A stretch of 64,000 nucleotides of DNA from Oenanthe sinensis (lineage: Eukaryota; Streptophyta; Magnoliopsida; Apiales; Apiaceae), in contig CM053796.1 in NCBI GenBank assembly GCA_028671895.1, forward strand, positions 29,386,860 to 29,450,859, read 5' to 3'. Shown in pieces: positions 11,982 through 23,858 of this stretch. How positions within the stretch are numbered: position 1 is the stretch's first letter; each line of letters starts with the position of its first letter. The position numbers and the translations under genes were made by a program. Under the pieces are notes generated by a model. It was not told the DNA's origin. It did no database searches and saw only the letters and a program-made list of their open reading frames with translations.

Positions 11982-13238
11982 ATCCCAGAAAAGAAATAGA
12001 TCCTCTAACAGTGGCGGATCTAGCCTAAATATTTAGTTGAGACACCTTATAAATTTCAGAAACCGAAAACTATCTTGCATTTCGTTAATATAGTTAATAT
12101 GTACTATTCTTTTTGGTAATTAAATTGATAATTATGGCCGAAACTCAAATTAAAATCCTAGTTTATAATAAATTTCGATCTTCACTCACATTCATGTCAC
12201 ATACTCCCTAGATTACCTTTTAAATATCCTTTTTTTTTTGCGTGCACTCCATTCTGCTTGTTTTTTTTTCATCGCCAATGCTGCTGTTCCATTTACTTCT
12301 TTCATGAGTTTGTCTTTACAGTCCCCGTTTATTTTTTCCTTGGCTTATGTGCAGTGCATATTCCTCCTGCATTTTTCTTTTTAATCTTCTTGTTTCCAGA
12401 ACAAGTAAAATGTGCTACGCAGATCAATTTTCTTCCAGTATAAACTCAATTATTCTTTTGACTGCTTCAATTTCATGATCCATGTATTTTATGTTTAGCT
12501 TCAGACCATTCCTTTTTTGATTTCCTTGTTCTCTGCTAAGTCTGTGGCCCCATTTAAGATGCTCTGCTAGTATTTGTTTTCTTGCATGCTAGTAGCTCCA
12601 TGTTATGTATATTTATGCTTTTGTTTTTTCATCTTCGTGAAAATTAAGTTGATTTATCAAGTTTCTGGTACACGCGACCAGTGTCAAACCACTTTTGTCT
12701 TTTTCAAGCAACAAGAAGTTTTCCCGTGTGCTTGTTGTAGCGTCAAATTGCTACAAACTTTTTACTTGTATGTTGCTAGTTGTGCTGAATTGCTTTTGTA
12801 TGCCATTGTAGCTGTAGTTTGCATGAGCTGATGATAGCTTTGCATTATTAATTAGGCTTGGCAGTACTTGGTAGGCTAATTAACAAGTCACCAAGTTGGT
12901 TCTTGTTGCGTCCTAAACAGTTGTACTGTATCCGAATGTTTGTATTTGTTCGAGAGGCCAGGCTTTCTGGCTAGCTAGATGACGTCCAGTGCTTTTTGTA
13001 ACACCTGAGAGTTGCTAATGTTCGCTTTGATACCATCATCGTGATACTTTCTGGTATGTGTCCATTGCCTACTGGTTTATTTATTAAGCTCATTTTTCAG
13101 CTCATTTTTGTAAGTTGTATATTAAGTAGACTAATGAGCTCATAGAGTAATGAGCTGTAAGTTGCATATTAAGTTTCCTACTGGTGTCCATTTTTCGGCT
13201 CATTTTTGTCCATTACCAGGGAGCCTTTTTCAACATGG
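11982..13238. other. Pyrimidine-rich intergenic or intron-like DNA
   Basis: The plus strand is strongly T-rich, as in plant introns, and has short open stretches without recognisable products. At 12010 the sequence AGTGGCGGATCTAGCC looks like one end of a hAT-type element, but I could not find its partner. Around 13075-13210 short GCTCATTTTT and AAGTTG(T/C)ATATTAAG words repeat. Confidence 0.3.
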
Positions 13239-13701
13239 AAGCTTAGCAGCCTTTTGTCCCTAACTAGTTTTAAGCCGAAAAATTTAAGTGTACACAAACA
13301 CATCAGACAACAACTTAAAGCAGATTTGAGCAGCTTAAAACTCCCTTAAACAGGCTCTTAATCTTTCTTCTATTCTTTATCATTGTAAATTCTGATAGTA
13401 CGATCTGATATGCTATTTTATTTTACTTCTGTTGTGGATGCTTTATATTTATATTTACTACCAGGTCATGGTAAAAACTGAAAACATCATTATACTGGCT
13501 AATGAATTTTAACATAAAAGTGCCAAATTTATAATGAAATTAAGTAGCTTATTTTTGCTACTTAAATTTCCTTGCATTTTACAGTTTCTTCAGCAGTTTA
13601 ATTAAACACTAACATTTAAGTATTACTTGTCAAACCAACTGACACTGTCTCTTCAAGGGGAGTTCATTTATCTCATTTTTGTACAAAAGGCTGCTAAGCT
13701 T
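13239..13701. mobile_element. Inverted-repeat element with 19-bp perfect ends
   Basis: AAGCTTAGCAGCCTTTTGT at 13239-13257 is exactly inverted at 13683-13701. CAACATGG lies outside both arms but in the same orientation, so it may be target-related or part of the element. Interior words such as AAGCCGAAAAATTTAAGT are typical of plant MITEs. No coding sequence is present and the superfamily is not assigned. Confidence 0.6.
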
Positions 13702-13863
13702 CAACATGGAAGTTTTGAATGTTAATAAATTGTTTATTTTTTTATCATTAAACACATTTTTATATAAAGTCTCCTTACTAGTTTGGCCATCGATAAGCCA
13801 GTGCTACTATTATTGTTAATATGGCAAAAACTCCATCTGTGCGAATGATTAATTTATTTCTTG

Positions 13864-13867
<4 letters not shown>

Positions 13868-13901
<34 letters not shown>
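13868..13901. repeat. (AT)n microsatellite
   Basis: Uninterrupted alternating A and T for 34 bases. Confidence 0.95.
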
Positions 13902-15493
13902 CTCTTTTCCTGGTAATATTTTTGAAGTTCGATTGTTTGAACAGGATTCAATATTTAATAAACAGAAACAACTGCCCGAACATGAAATCTGGAGATGAAA
14001 GCAGGTATGTCTATCTCTCATTCATTTAGTAATATGTCGAAAAACTTGCAGAGTAATTTGAAATGGCTTCATGCACTTTGGCAGTTCCAACAAGATTAGA
14101 GTGTCCGAGAAAAATGCACATATGTGCTCGCTGCTCCATCAAAATTGGCTAGTGTGTTTCTTTTCTAGTTACTTGTTAGGATATTTTTGGCATCTGACAA
14201 GTTATGGCATTACAACTGAGTCTTTTGTGGTTCTTTAGTGTGATAGTTTGAGTCATTTGCCACACTGAATTTATATAGTTTTTAACTATATAAATGTTCA
14301 TAGCTTTGTTCTATCCAAGATAGTTCAAAAGGACTTCTTTATAGCCTTTTACTTGTGAGGATGATGAAACAAGGTCTCCTCGTAATTATTTCAAAGGAAC
14401 ATCTGCTTTCTCGCAAATGTCCTGGTACAAGATATTATTATCTAAAACTGCGGTTTATTAGTTTTTAGGTATGTACGCAAGTCGACAAGAAATTTCATCA
14501 CCTTTCTGAATTAAATTTCGTTGTTTCACTCTTGTTGATCATGTCGGTAGGGTAGGTATTCTTGTTATCAGGTTTGTAGTTGGTTCGATGTTTAAATTTT
14601 ATTAAAAATTATAATTTGAACCCTGAATGAAAATTTATAGTTCTTTTCTGGAGAATGTCAGATGTAAGATGTTTTGCAGTATAGTATATGTATGGTAGGT
14701 ACTGTATTGGTATAGAAAAAGAGAGTCTATTTCCTGATGATACCATATAAAATGACAACATAGACATTAGACAAATAGAAACACCAGATGCTGTGACTAT
14801 GACTTGTGAGATTTGTGCTTGAACCTCCCCTGGTCTGAAATTCTTTATCCTGTGGTCAATGAAGGTTGTGGCTATCATTAAGAGAGGCCCTTGCATTCTT
14901 CTTTGCATATGTCATATATTTACTTGATGCTCTCCAGCTTCTGGTATGGCCATAACAGAAGCAGTGGGGTAAGTGAAAGTGTGTTATGAAAAAAATTAAA
15001 GAATGTGAAATAATTTGGTTTCATTGAGTAGAACCTCAATTTATTGAATGAATAATTTCGATGAATTGTCATACAACATAACAAATATAATATATTTTAA
15101 TTTTAATAAATGAATAATTTTGGGTCTTGGATAGATAAATAGAAGACTACTAGTTTGAAAATTATTTATTCATCAAGATTTAACTTTAATACATATCAGG
15201 ATATATGTTTTAAAATGTCACTTCATATTTAAAATAAAATAATTAGTCCAAGCAATTATATATTTTTATTAAATTTTATTGAGTGTTTGGAATAGTTTAT
15301 GCGCGTTTTAATTAATTTAAATAGTGAATAGCCGTCAAAATCATCCACTTAAATTCGAATTATTTTTATATAAAATCGGGATATCGTGTACCTAATTATA
15401 CAATTTCACAATCGCGCTTACCACTTGAATTACTACTGTAGGTTAGATATTATGCAATGTATTTCAAACATATTTTTTAAATTTATTTTGCAC
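13902..15493. other. Intergenic region with possible unidentified exons
   Basis: Two plus-strand segments look spliceable. One starts at ATG 13982 (MKSGDES) and ends at a GTATGT donor near 14005. It could join in frame to an AG acceptor near 14085 (SSNKIRVSEKNAHMCSLLHQ), which stays open to a stop near 14240. Another, near 14360-14425, lies between AG and GTACAAG (DDETRSPRNYFKGTSAFSQM). No family is recognised. It may be a decayed or small gene, or chance. Confidence 0.25.
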
Positions 15494-15553
15494 GTGACAA
15501 ATTTTATCATAATTTCACGATATGTGACAAATTTTATCGTAATTTTACGATAT
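15494..15553. repeat. 30-bp tandem duplication
   Basis: Two adjacent 30-base copies beginning GTGACAAATTTTATC differ at only two positions (15494-15523 and 15524-15553). Confidence 0.9.
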
Positions 15554-15981
15554 GTTAGCTTTTTTTCCTATATCATGGTATTTGTGTCATCTTTTGATAC
15601 ACACAATTTAATTTACACTATTTTAGTCGGTGTTTTTGTTTTGAAAAGCAATGAAACAATCGACAAATACAAATTGGCGTGTGAATGAGATAGTTCGTAA
15701 TGTCAATTGCTGAAGAATAAGAATCTCAATTATTGATATGCAATAATAAAAGGGTTTGAAATCTTTTTCAAAATGACTAGAAAGTAAACATCACTGTCTG
15801 GAGCTGAAAACAAAGATTTTTAAAGTATCTTAGTCGCGCTGTTTAATATAAAATACAATATTAGAAAACTCTATTAACGTTGAAAGAGGAGAATCCTTAA
15901 TAATCTTATATTGGCCACAAAAATACAAGCTCAACAATGGAAACAGGATAAAATAGCCGGCAGCTAAGGTGCTGGTGTGTA

Positions 15982-16153
15982 CTTTTCAATGTTCTAAAAT
16001 AAATGTACATATAATATTTTATATGTATTTTAACATGTAAACATTAAAATAAAAGTTTATATGCTAAATTTTTATTCAAAAAAACTAATTTATGAACTTT
16101 ATTATATATGAAAAAATTTAAAAATATATATTTATTTTAGAACGGGGAAAGTG
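15982..16153. mobile_element. Stowaway-like MITE, decayed
   Basis: The exactly inverted words GTTCTAAAATAAAT (15991) and ATTTATTTTAGAAC (16130) lie just inside the ends, and TA flanks both sides. The reversed right end CACTTTCCCCGTTCTAAAAT resembles the Stowaway consensus CTCCCTCCGTTCC. It is a 172-bp AT-rich hairpin-forming unit. Confidence 0.6.
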
Positions 16154-19100
16154 TATTATATATGTCTAGATATACACAAAGATCCACACACATGTATCAA
16201 TGACTAAGAACCCATTGTAATATTATCTCAGACAGCAAATCTAGCTTAAGATCCATCCGGTTCCGGTTTACCTATATTAAGGCCTATGTACGTGTTAAAG
16301 TCAAAATCAAACTCCAACTTCAAATTATTTCACTAATCTGTTTATCAAATTTAACTTGTTAATAAAAAAGAACTTAATGACCCTAAGGATGATCTTAGGT
16401 AATTACATAAGATTATAATAAAATATTATAATTATTTTTGTAAATATAGGGGTGTGCATTATTATTACAAAATTGTCACTCAGTTTTTGTATTGAAATAA
16501 CTTATATTCTTGGATAATTAACTAAGGTCATTTTTATGGTCCTTTTTCTCAATAAAAAATATGCTTATAAATAACTTTTAACTAGTAAATTATATATTTA
16601 TTCTATTGACTTGTTTTGAGTTGTAATTTAAATTATATAAGAGTTGAACTCCTGCAATTAAAAATCACCACAGTCATTTACGCTCGTACAATCAAACGTT
16701 TAATCATCGTGGAATTTATTATACATCTAATAAGACAACATGAGCAAATTTAATAGTGTGAACTGTGAAATGATAATTTAACCTCTATCTATATACTATA
16801 ATTTAATTATATGAAATGACCATTAACCCCTACCTAATAATTACATATTAATATCATATATTATTAACGTATATTAATTGTTTTACAATTAATATTTTTC
16901 TCCTTAATTATTTCATATCATGTATCATGCTTATTGATATATATTAATTGTTCATGTGTATAATATATGTTTTTAATTTCATTTGATTGAATTTTTAATT
17001 TAATTTTTTTTTCCACTATTGTCCAATCTATTAAGACTGTATATAAGAGGAAAAGTCATAGTACTAAATTTTTGAAACATACATTATTTTAGCTTGATCA
17101 TTCATTTTTATAAAAATATGTAACAAACAATAATCACCGAAAACACAATAAATCTAACAAGTTGACGGTATATAATCAAGTTAGCAATAAAGTCATGTGA
17201 ATATGGATATAGAAATCATAAAAAAATTTATCACAATACTACATAGACCAGGGATGCTAAGACTCGTAATACCAAATCCAAATTATATGAAAAATATTTT
17301 TATATGTTTTATAAATACTATAATTTTAGTAAGGACAAATATAGCTAAAAACATTAAAAATATATTTTTATTAATTTTTTCTATAAAAATTGATCTTTAG
17401 AACAAATTCAAAGAGTTATATTGACAAATATAAATTAGGTATGTTGATATACATATAACATTTATTTTAAATTTTATGTATACTATAACTTTAACAATTA
17501 TAAATGTAATTTCAAAATTATTAAAATAAATAATTTCAATAATTTTTTTTCTTAGAAATTAAAATCTATCAAATAGATTACTGTCAACACCTACTTTGGG
17601 TAAATACTACAGTAGCAGTTTTCAACTTTTGAGGGCTAACAAAAGTGCATTTACCTTAGACGGTAATTATTTGCAGTGGAAATTATAAATGAGTTCCAAG
17701 TATTGGACAACTATACAATACTAAAAAAAAAAAAAGTTAACCAAATAAGACAAGAATAACAACAACTAAAAAGCATTTAATTTAGTTCAACTAAAACTTT
17801 CTCTTTTGCCCAGGAAAAATTAAATGAAAGTAGCAAATTATACATAGTTCTGAGAGGGAGGGAGATTTAAAATAGTAAAAATAAGAAGAGAAATAGTTTT
17901 TAAGGTCCAAAAGTGACTTAGAGACTTGGTGTTCACAAACATAAGATTTAAGTGGATTAATGGTGTCATGAGATACAAAATTTGAATTTTAATTAGTATG
18001 AGAAGGAAGATCATGTTTAGTAGTTGAGAGAAGAAACATCATAAGGTGCCTGAAATAATTTAAACGATAGAGTGTATCTGAGAATTTTCGGCAATGTTTA
18101 TGTTGATTCTGATGAACCTACTTGTAATTCTTTATCTGAAAAAGAGTAAATCTTATTTTTGTTCTTGTCAACTAAACGGCTAAGAACCTGTTTTGGTTGG
18201 ACGATTTATTCCAATTCGAGTATATTTTGCATTACTATCAATAATGGTGGATCAGTGCATCATAGAGTTTTATAGTATCTATAACAAGTTCTAAAGGATT
18301 TAAATTTTGAGGTTATAGATGTTCTATTACCAAATGAGTTACATCTCTATTATTAGTAGTCACTCCAACCCCTCTATTATTTCTGCTTTTTCACCGGTAT
18401 AATCCGCTGAATTAATTCAAGACATAACAAAGAGGATGACGATGTTTAACACCTAAACAAATAATCAGACCTTTCTTGTTTGATGAAATGCTAAGACAAT
18501 TTGATTTTTTTTATCATAATGATTAGGTTTTGGATTATGTACACATGCGGGACCTTTGAAACAAGATTATATACAACTAAAATTATTTTTATTCACCAAT
18601 TACAAGCTTGTAGCAGTGTATACACATCTTAATTATTTTAATAAATTTACAGGATATTTATAAAAATAATATATTAAAATAAAAATTAAAAATATATACA
18701 GGATTTTAACTAGAGCATACTCGTGTCTCGCACAGGTTTAGAGTTAGTTTCAATAATAGTGGTTCTTAATTTGAAAGATATTGAAATTCCATCATATATA
18801 CGTACATAAATATATAGTATTTATATATCAAGGATTTAATAAATAAATTTGAGTAAAATTTAGTAAATTTTCGGGTCGGCCTTTAGGCCCTTTACTACCG
18901 CAGCAAGATTAGAGTTTAAGATGGCCATTACAAAATTTACGCAGTATGTATTTAGGCCGGCGTTCACTTCAATTATTCAGATTTACATGATTTAATCATG
19001 ACGCACGACTTAAGTTTCCCTTTTAACTGAAATTGACATTAAAAAAATGAAATTAGCTACTTTATTAAGAAAAGTAAACTTGCGTCTTAGTTTTTTTTTT

Positions 19101-19193
19101 TTTTTGACGGATCGTCTTAGTTTTCTTTATCAAGATAACAATGTAACAACATCATCTAGATCAAGTTGATTGTATAACTACATGATCGATGTA
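16154..19193. other. Gene-free AT-rich region
   Basis: No convincing gene is present. Around 18185-18400 the plus strand has broken resemblance to a copia protease area, too weak to annotate. Near 18720 the bases CTCGTGTCTCGCACAGG resemble a Helitron 3' hairpin, without a proper CTRR end. Confidence 0.35.
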
Positions 19194-19438
19194 ATCAGTC
19201 CCACCTATTTATTTATATTTGAAAGAAAGTGTCTGACACGCATTTTTAAAATACATATAAAGTATAATTTCATAACCTATTTTTTAATATATTTTTTTCT
19301 GAATAAAAATTTAAATTTAAATTTTTATTCAAGAAAAAAAATTAAAAAAAATGTTATGGAATTATATTTTATATACATTTTAAAATACGTGCCGGACATC
19401 CTCTTCAAAATATAAATAAATGGATGAGACGGAAAGAA
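19194..19438. mobile_element. Stowaway-like MITE with central palindrome
   Basis: The left end GTCCCACCTATTTATTTATA pairs with the reversed right end GTCTCATCCATTTATTTATA, preceded by TTCTTTCC. TA flanks both sides. A perfect 32-bp palindrome at 19300-19331 sits in the middle, so the whole unit can fold as a hairpin. The inner words GTGTCTGACACGCATTTT recur in the Stowaway element at 59882. Confidence 0.7.
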
Positions 19439-19839
19439 TATTAATTTCTAGAGAAGTAATTTACGATTAGTGACTAATTAACCCTTTTGTTTATTGAAAT
19501 CTATGGATGACAATAGTACTTTAGGTAGTTAGGTTCTTAGCTTGTAGTTACAGACTTGCAGGCTTGCAGCTAAGCTTTACGGGCCTCGCTCCCTTTACAA
19601 GATTTACGTAGCTATGTCACTATAGTCGACTATGACCAAAAGGAAAATTATCTGGGGTCCACATTCTATTGCAACTAAGAACAAGTAAATATAAAAAGGA
19701 TTGCAATTTGACGTCTTGTTAAAGACTAGGGAATCTTTTCTATCGTGCAAAGAGCAAAGAGTTATTTGATGGCCTCACCAGCAAAATCAGAATTATAAGA
19801 GATTCGAAACTAGAAGAGAGAAAATCACAAAATTATAAA

Positions 19840-20817
19840 GGCTTAATGCCCTTTTGACCCTAAAAGTATATGTCAGTATATCCATTGAGTATTTAACCCT
19901 CAAAGTATGGGTTAAATATATATTAACCCTTGTATAGGTACTTTGGTATTAAATAGGCGGGGCAAAAAAGAGGATTCATCCTCCGATATATACCATTATA
20001 TTAATATGTATATATCTCATAACTTTAGAGCTAAAACGTACACAATACATTAATGAAAATATTTTTTTAATTTATTTTTATTAATAATATTATTTAATTT
20101 ATTAAAAATAAATTAATAATATTATTTTTTATTTTTTTAAAATAATAAAAATAGGTTTTAAATTTTTTTATTAATATCTACGCATACAATATTTTAAGTC
20201 GTGAAAATGGAAGAAGAACAACATTTCCTTAAAAAAACTGACCTTTTTACCCATTTTGAGAGGCATAAAAATCTTATTTAAAAATTTTATAATTATAAAT
20301 TATATTTTAATATTATAATATACAAATTATAATATTATATTATTGTATATGAAATTAAATTATATAAATTAAATTAAATATTAATATAAATTAATAATTG
20401 ATCTATTTTTATTATAATAATAATAAATTATATTATAATTTTGTAATAATAATAAATTAATTTTATTATATATTCCAATTGATTACTATTTATAAAATAT
20501 ATAAATTAAATATTATTATCTATTTTTACTATTATAAGAAAAAATTATTTAATATTACCTTTTGATCCATAAAATTTATGATTGTGTATCTTTTAGTACT
20601 CAATGTATGAGATATATATCTATCGACCCTTATACCGTGACAAAGGTGTGTAACGGTATATATCGGAGGTCAATTGTCTTTTTTGCCTTTCCGATATATA
20701 TGAAAAGGACTAAAAGGTATTTAACCCGTAATTTGAGGATTAAATTGAACAAGTTGAAACATCAATACTTAATAGGTACACTAACATATATTTTAAGGAC
20801 CAAAAGGTCATTAAGCC
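19840..20817. mobile_element. Non-autonomous Mutator-like element (MULE)
   Basis: The left end GGCTTAATGCCCTTTTGACC and the reversed right end GGCTTAATGACCTTTTGGTC begin a long terminal inverted repeat. It stays recognisable for about 60 bp (AAAGTATATGTCAGTATA against AAAATATATGTTAGTGTA). Both sides carry the identical 9-bp sequence AATTATAAA (19831-19839 and 20818-20826), the Mutator target-duplication length. The 978-bp interior is almost pure AT in the middle, with no transposase. An open stretch at 20562-20825 lies within the right repeat and I treat it as non-coding. Confidence 0.88.
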
Positions 20818-20826
20818 AATTATAAA

Positions 20827-22220
20827 AGACAATAGAAATTATTTATTGTTTAATAAAGTTTCAACAAAATATAATTTTATTAAATTTTAAAGACGAAGAC
20901 TAAAGAATGGGTAGGATTTTTCATATCCTAGGTCACTTCTGGCAGGCCAATATATATAAAACAACATTGTTTGTGATATAAGCAATACATGTATTTTATG
21001 GTTGCCTGATTATATATACAGGTATAATGTATATATTTTTGTGAAATTGACGAGTAAGGTTTTGTCTATTAATTTCCCTGGAGAACGCCGTGTTGTAGGT
21101 GACGTGGCGTCCCATGCAAGAAACCCAATGGTTTAAAGATTTGTTAGAGTCTGTTCATTCTTACGGAGAGTAACGACGGGAGTACCAAATTGGTTAAAAA
21201 AATTGGTCTTAAATGATGTATCAGATTTGACATGTCAATTTGAAAAATTTTAATCGATGAAATTTGTGTCAATAAATTGAGTTTTATTATATTTAATAGA
21301 ATTACAATCAATTAGATCATCTAACATTTTGGAAATATTTTTTTACACTATTATGTACCCATAATATTACTCTTTTATATATAGATGGGATTCCCGACAT
21401 GCAATTATTGATTATTTTGTAGTTTTATTATTATGAATAATATTCATGCATAATTTTTGTATGAATTTAAGATATTACGCCACTTATCCTCGTTTAAAAT
21501 AGGGGTTTTTTAAAAAATACCTAAGGATAAATTTTTTTTGCAAAAATACTGACTTTTTTAAAAAAAAATACAAAAATACGATTTTTTTGATTTTTTTTTT
21601 GCAAAAATACGGTCTGCAACTTTGCAACCATATTTGCAACTGAAATCAATCGAAATCAACCACAGATGCAACTTTAAAATTTAGTAAAAATAATTATTTT
21701 TTGGTTGCATAATACGTTGCTTAACAAGTTGCACGGTTAATATCAAAATGCAACCATAAATGCAACCAAAAGCAACTTCAATTATATTTCAGAAATATAA
21801 AAAAATAAGTTGCATCTGGTTGCTTTTGGTTGCAAACCGTATTTTTAAAATTATTTTTAAAAGTGGTAGTATTTTTTAAAATAGTTTTAAAAAGGTAGTA
21901 TTTTGGGTAATTTCCCTTTAAAATATTCATTTTAAAGCCTTTTTTCTCTTTACACTGAAAAAAACAGAATGATGGGACAAAAATCGCTAGTTAAGATCTC
22001 CGTCTTTTATATACATATACCAGATATATTATAGTTATAAATAAATATTGATCCTGTTTAAGGTTTTTGGTTAATAAATAAATAAATATATGTGTATATC
22101 TATATTATACTATTATAATCAAAAAATTAAAAGTTTTGGGTGGTGAGTCGGTCGTCGATAATGCGTCATGGGCCTAAAAAATATACTTATTATAATATAG
22201 ACCCTAACTATATACATATT
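20827..22220. other. AT-rich region containing a GCAAC-rich repeat
   Basis: From about 21505 to 21920 the sequence is flanked by TTTTTTAAAAAATACC-type words and AGTATTTT(T/G)-type words. It is filled with GCAAC and GTTGC pentamers in both orientations, including the perfect inverted pair GCAACCAAAAGCAAC (21762) and GTTGCTTTTGGTTGC (21819). It looks like a foldback or MULE-type derivative. The rest shows nothing recognisable. Confidence 0.45.
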
Positions 22221-22626
22221 TATATTAACTAAAATTTTATTTTTTAGGCACAATTATATATTTATTATAACACGGGTCCAAATTATAACATATTTATATA
22301 AAATAAAAGAACATATAATATAAACATAAATTCTTAATATTATAAAATTTTATATTAAATATTAATAAAAATATAAATAAAAAATAAATTTACTTAAATA
22401 TTAGTTATCCTGGGTTACTTACACATCTATATTAACTAAAATTTTATTTTTTAGGCACAATTATATATTTATTACAAAACAGGTCCAAATTATAACATAT
22501 TTATATAAAATAAAAGAACATATAATATAAACATAAATTCTTAATATTATAAAATTTTATATTAAATATTAATAAAAATATAAATAAAAAATCAATTACT
22601 TAAATATTAGTTATCCCGGGTTATAA
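22221..22626. repeat. 207-bp tandem duplication
   Basis: A unit beginning TATATTAACTAAAATTTTAT at 22221 repeats at 22428 with only a handful of differences through GTTATCC(T/C)GGGTTA. The upstream stretch 22170-22220 shows weaker similarity to the same unit, suggesting a partial, older third copy. It is AT-rich and non-coding, so it may be the start of a small satellite array. Confidence 0.88.
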
Positions 22627-23414
22627 GCTTGTATATTTTAATTTATAAATTATTATAAATAAAGCTAGTCAAATGGATCGATTATAAATTATTTCTTATC
22701 ACTTATATATATGATGACAGATTTTGGTGAGACATTTTAATCATGAGCCATTTTATTCATGAATTGAAATGTATAATTTGCTCTCTTTATTATTTATTTA
22801 AAAAAATGTTATTGAAAGGAGTTGAACTTGGGTCTATCAACAAACTCAATTTTTTTTTTTACCACTATATCAATCTATCACATGTGCTTTATATCATACT
22901 CATAATATCTGCATCCATGTGTATGAATCGTGTCATTAAAAGAATCTATTATCTCTTATTTCTTCTCTTATATATATATGTAATAATAGAACATTGGTGA
23001 GTATATTCAATATTCAAATTCATAAAATAATCATTCATATTTTGTATAATAAATTTATAATCAAAATAAGTAAATTTTAAACTATAAATCATATAAATAA
23101 TTATTGTATATCTATAAATGCAAATTTAAAATATAAATTTGTGTTTTAAATAAATAATATTTCAATTTGTATACGTAAATGAAATTTTTTTAAGCAAAAT
23201 ACTATAAATTTAATTCAATATAAAGCATATAAATGATCTAAAAATAATAATGTATAATTACGTCATATAAATAACATTAAGAAAATTACATTTTAAATAT
23301 TAAAATATATTATATAAAAATTTAAAATTAGTGATTGTAACATGTACTGCAGCCTTAATCCCACATCAATACATGTGTAAATTTTATTTGAGTATGAAAA
23401 ATAAAGTACTACTA
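22627..23414. other. AT-rich spacer, nothing recognised
   Basis: No gene or element ends are recognised. An open stretch at 22743-23000 has no family resemblance, and its composition is that of AT-rich noise. Confidence 0.4.
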
Positions 23415-23858
23415 TCAACTATACTAATAAATCATGATCTTCTGAGGGTTTTGTGATTGGTTTGTGAATTACTCAAATTGTTATATTTGATCATGAACTC
23501 TGACCCTATGTGTGATACATATTCAGAATTTGACATGATTTCGAAAACTTGATACATTAAGTTATCAGAAGTGAGAATAGAAAGACAATTGGTATTATCA
23601 CACGTGAGGTATAAATATTCTATCGCATTTTCAATCTTTACAAGTGTAAATAATGTGTCTTACGAGCTCTACTGACAGAAATACTAATATTGTATATGCA
23701 TTACTTGTACCACTATTGCTACAGGTAAACAATTACGGAAGCATGGAAGAAGCATGAAAGATGGGCACATTTTTTATAAAAATTTGCACGAAACTCTTTA
23801 GAATAGATACCGATACGTCTAAGTACAGGTCCGTGCCTTGCACAGGGTATCACGCTAG
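23415..23858 (+). mobile_element. Non-autonomous Helitron
   Basis: The 5' end TCAACTATACTAATAAA fits the plant Helitron start (TC followed by a TATACTAATAAA-like word). The 3' end has a short hairpin, CCGTGC-CTT-GCACAGG, about 10 bases before the terminal CTAG. The element lies between A (23414) and T (23859), the Helitron insertion pattern without target duplication. At 444 bp it has no Rep/helicase. The plus orientation follows from the TC and CTRR ends. Confidence 0.8.

Noticed and set aside
14609..14908. 99-codon minus-strand open frame with a hydrophobic stretch
   Set aside because: No recognisable motif, no neighbouring signals, and composition typical of chance frames in AT-rich DNA.
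15386..15688. 100-codon plus-strand open frame
   Set aside because: It is partly built from a 30-bp tandem duplication, whose length is a multiple of three and keeps the frame open by chance.
18185..18420. Possible copia protease/gag remnant (GTGGATCAGTGCATCAT resembling a VDSGASH-type site)
   Set aside because: Several indels are needed to obtain the motif and no neighbouring copia domain is recognisable.
23350..23380. snRNA-type upstream element (AATCCCACATCAAT)
   Set aside because: It matches RTCCCACATCG only in part, with no TATA at the required spacing and no snRNA sequence following.
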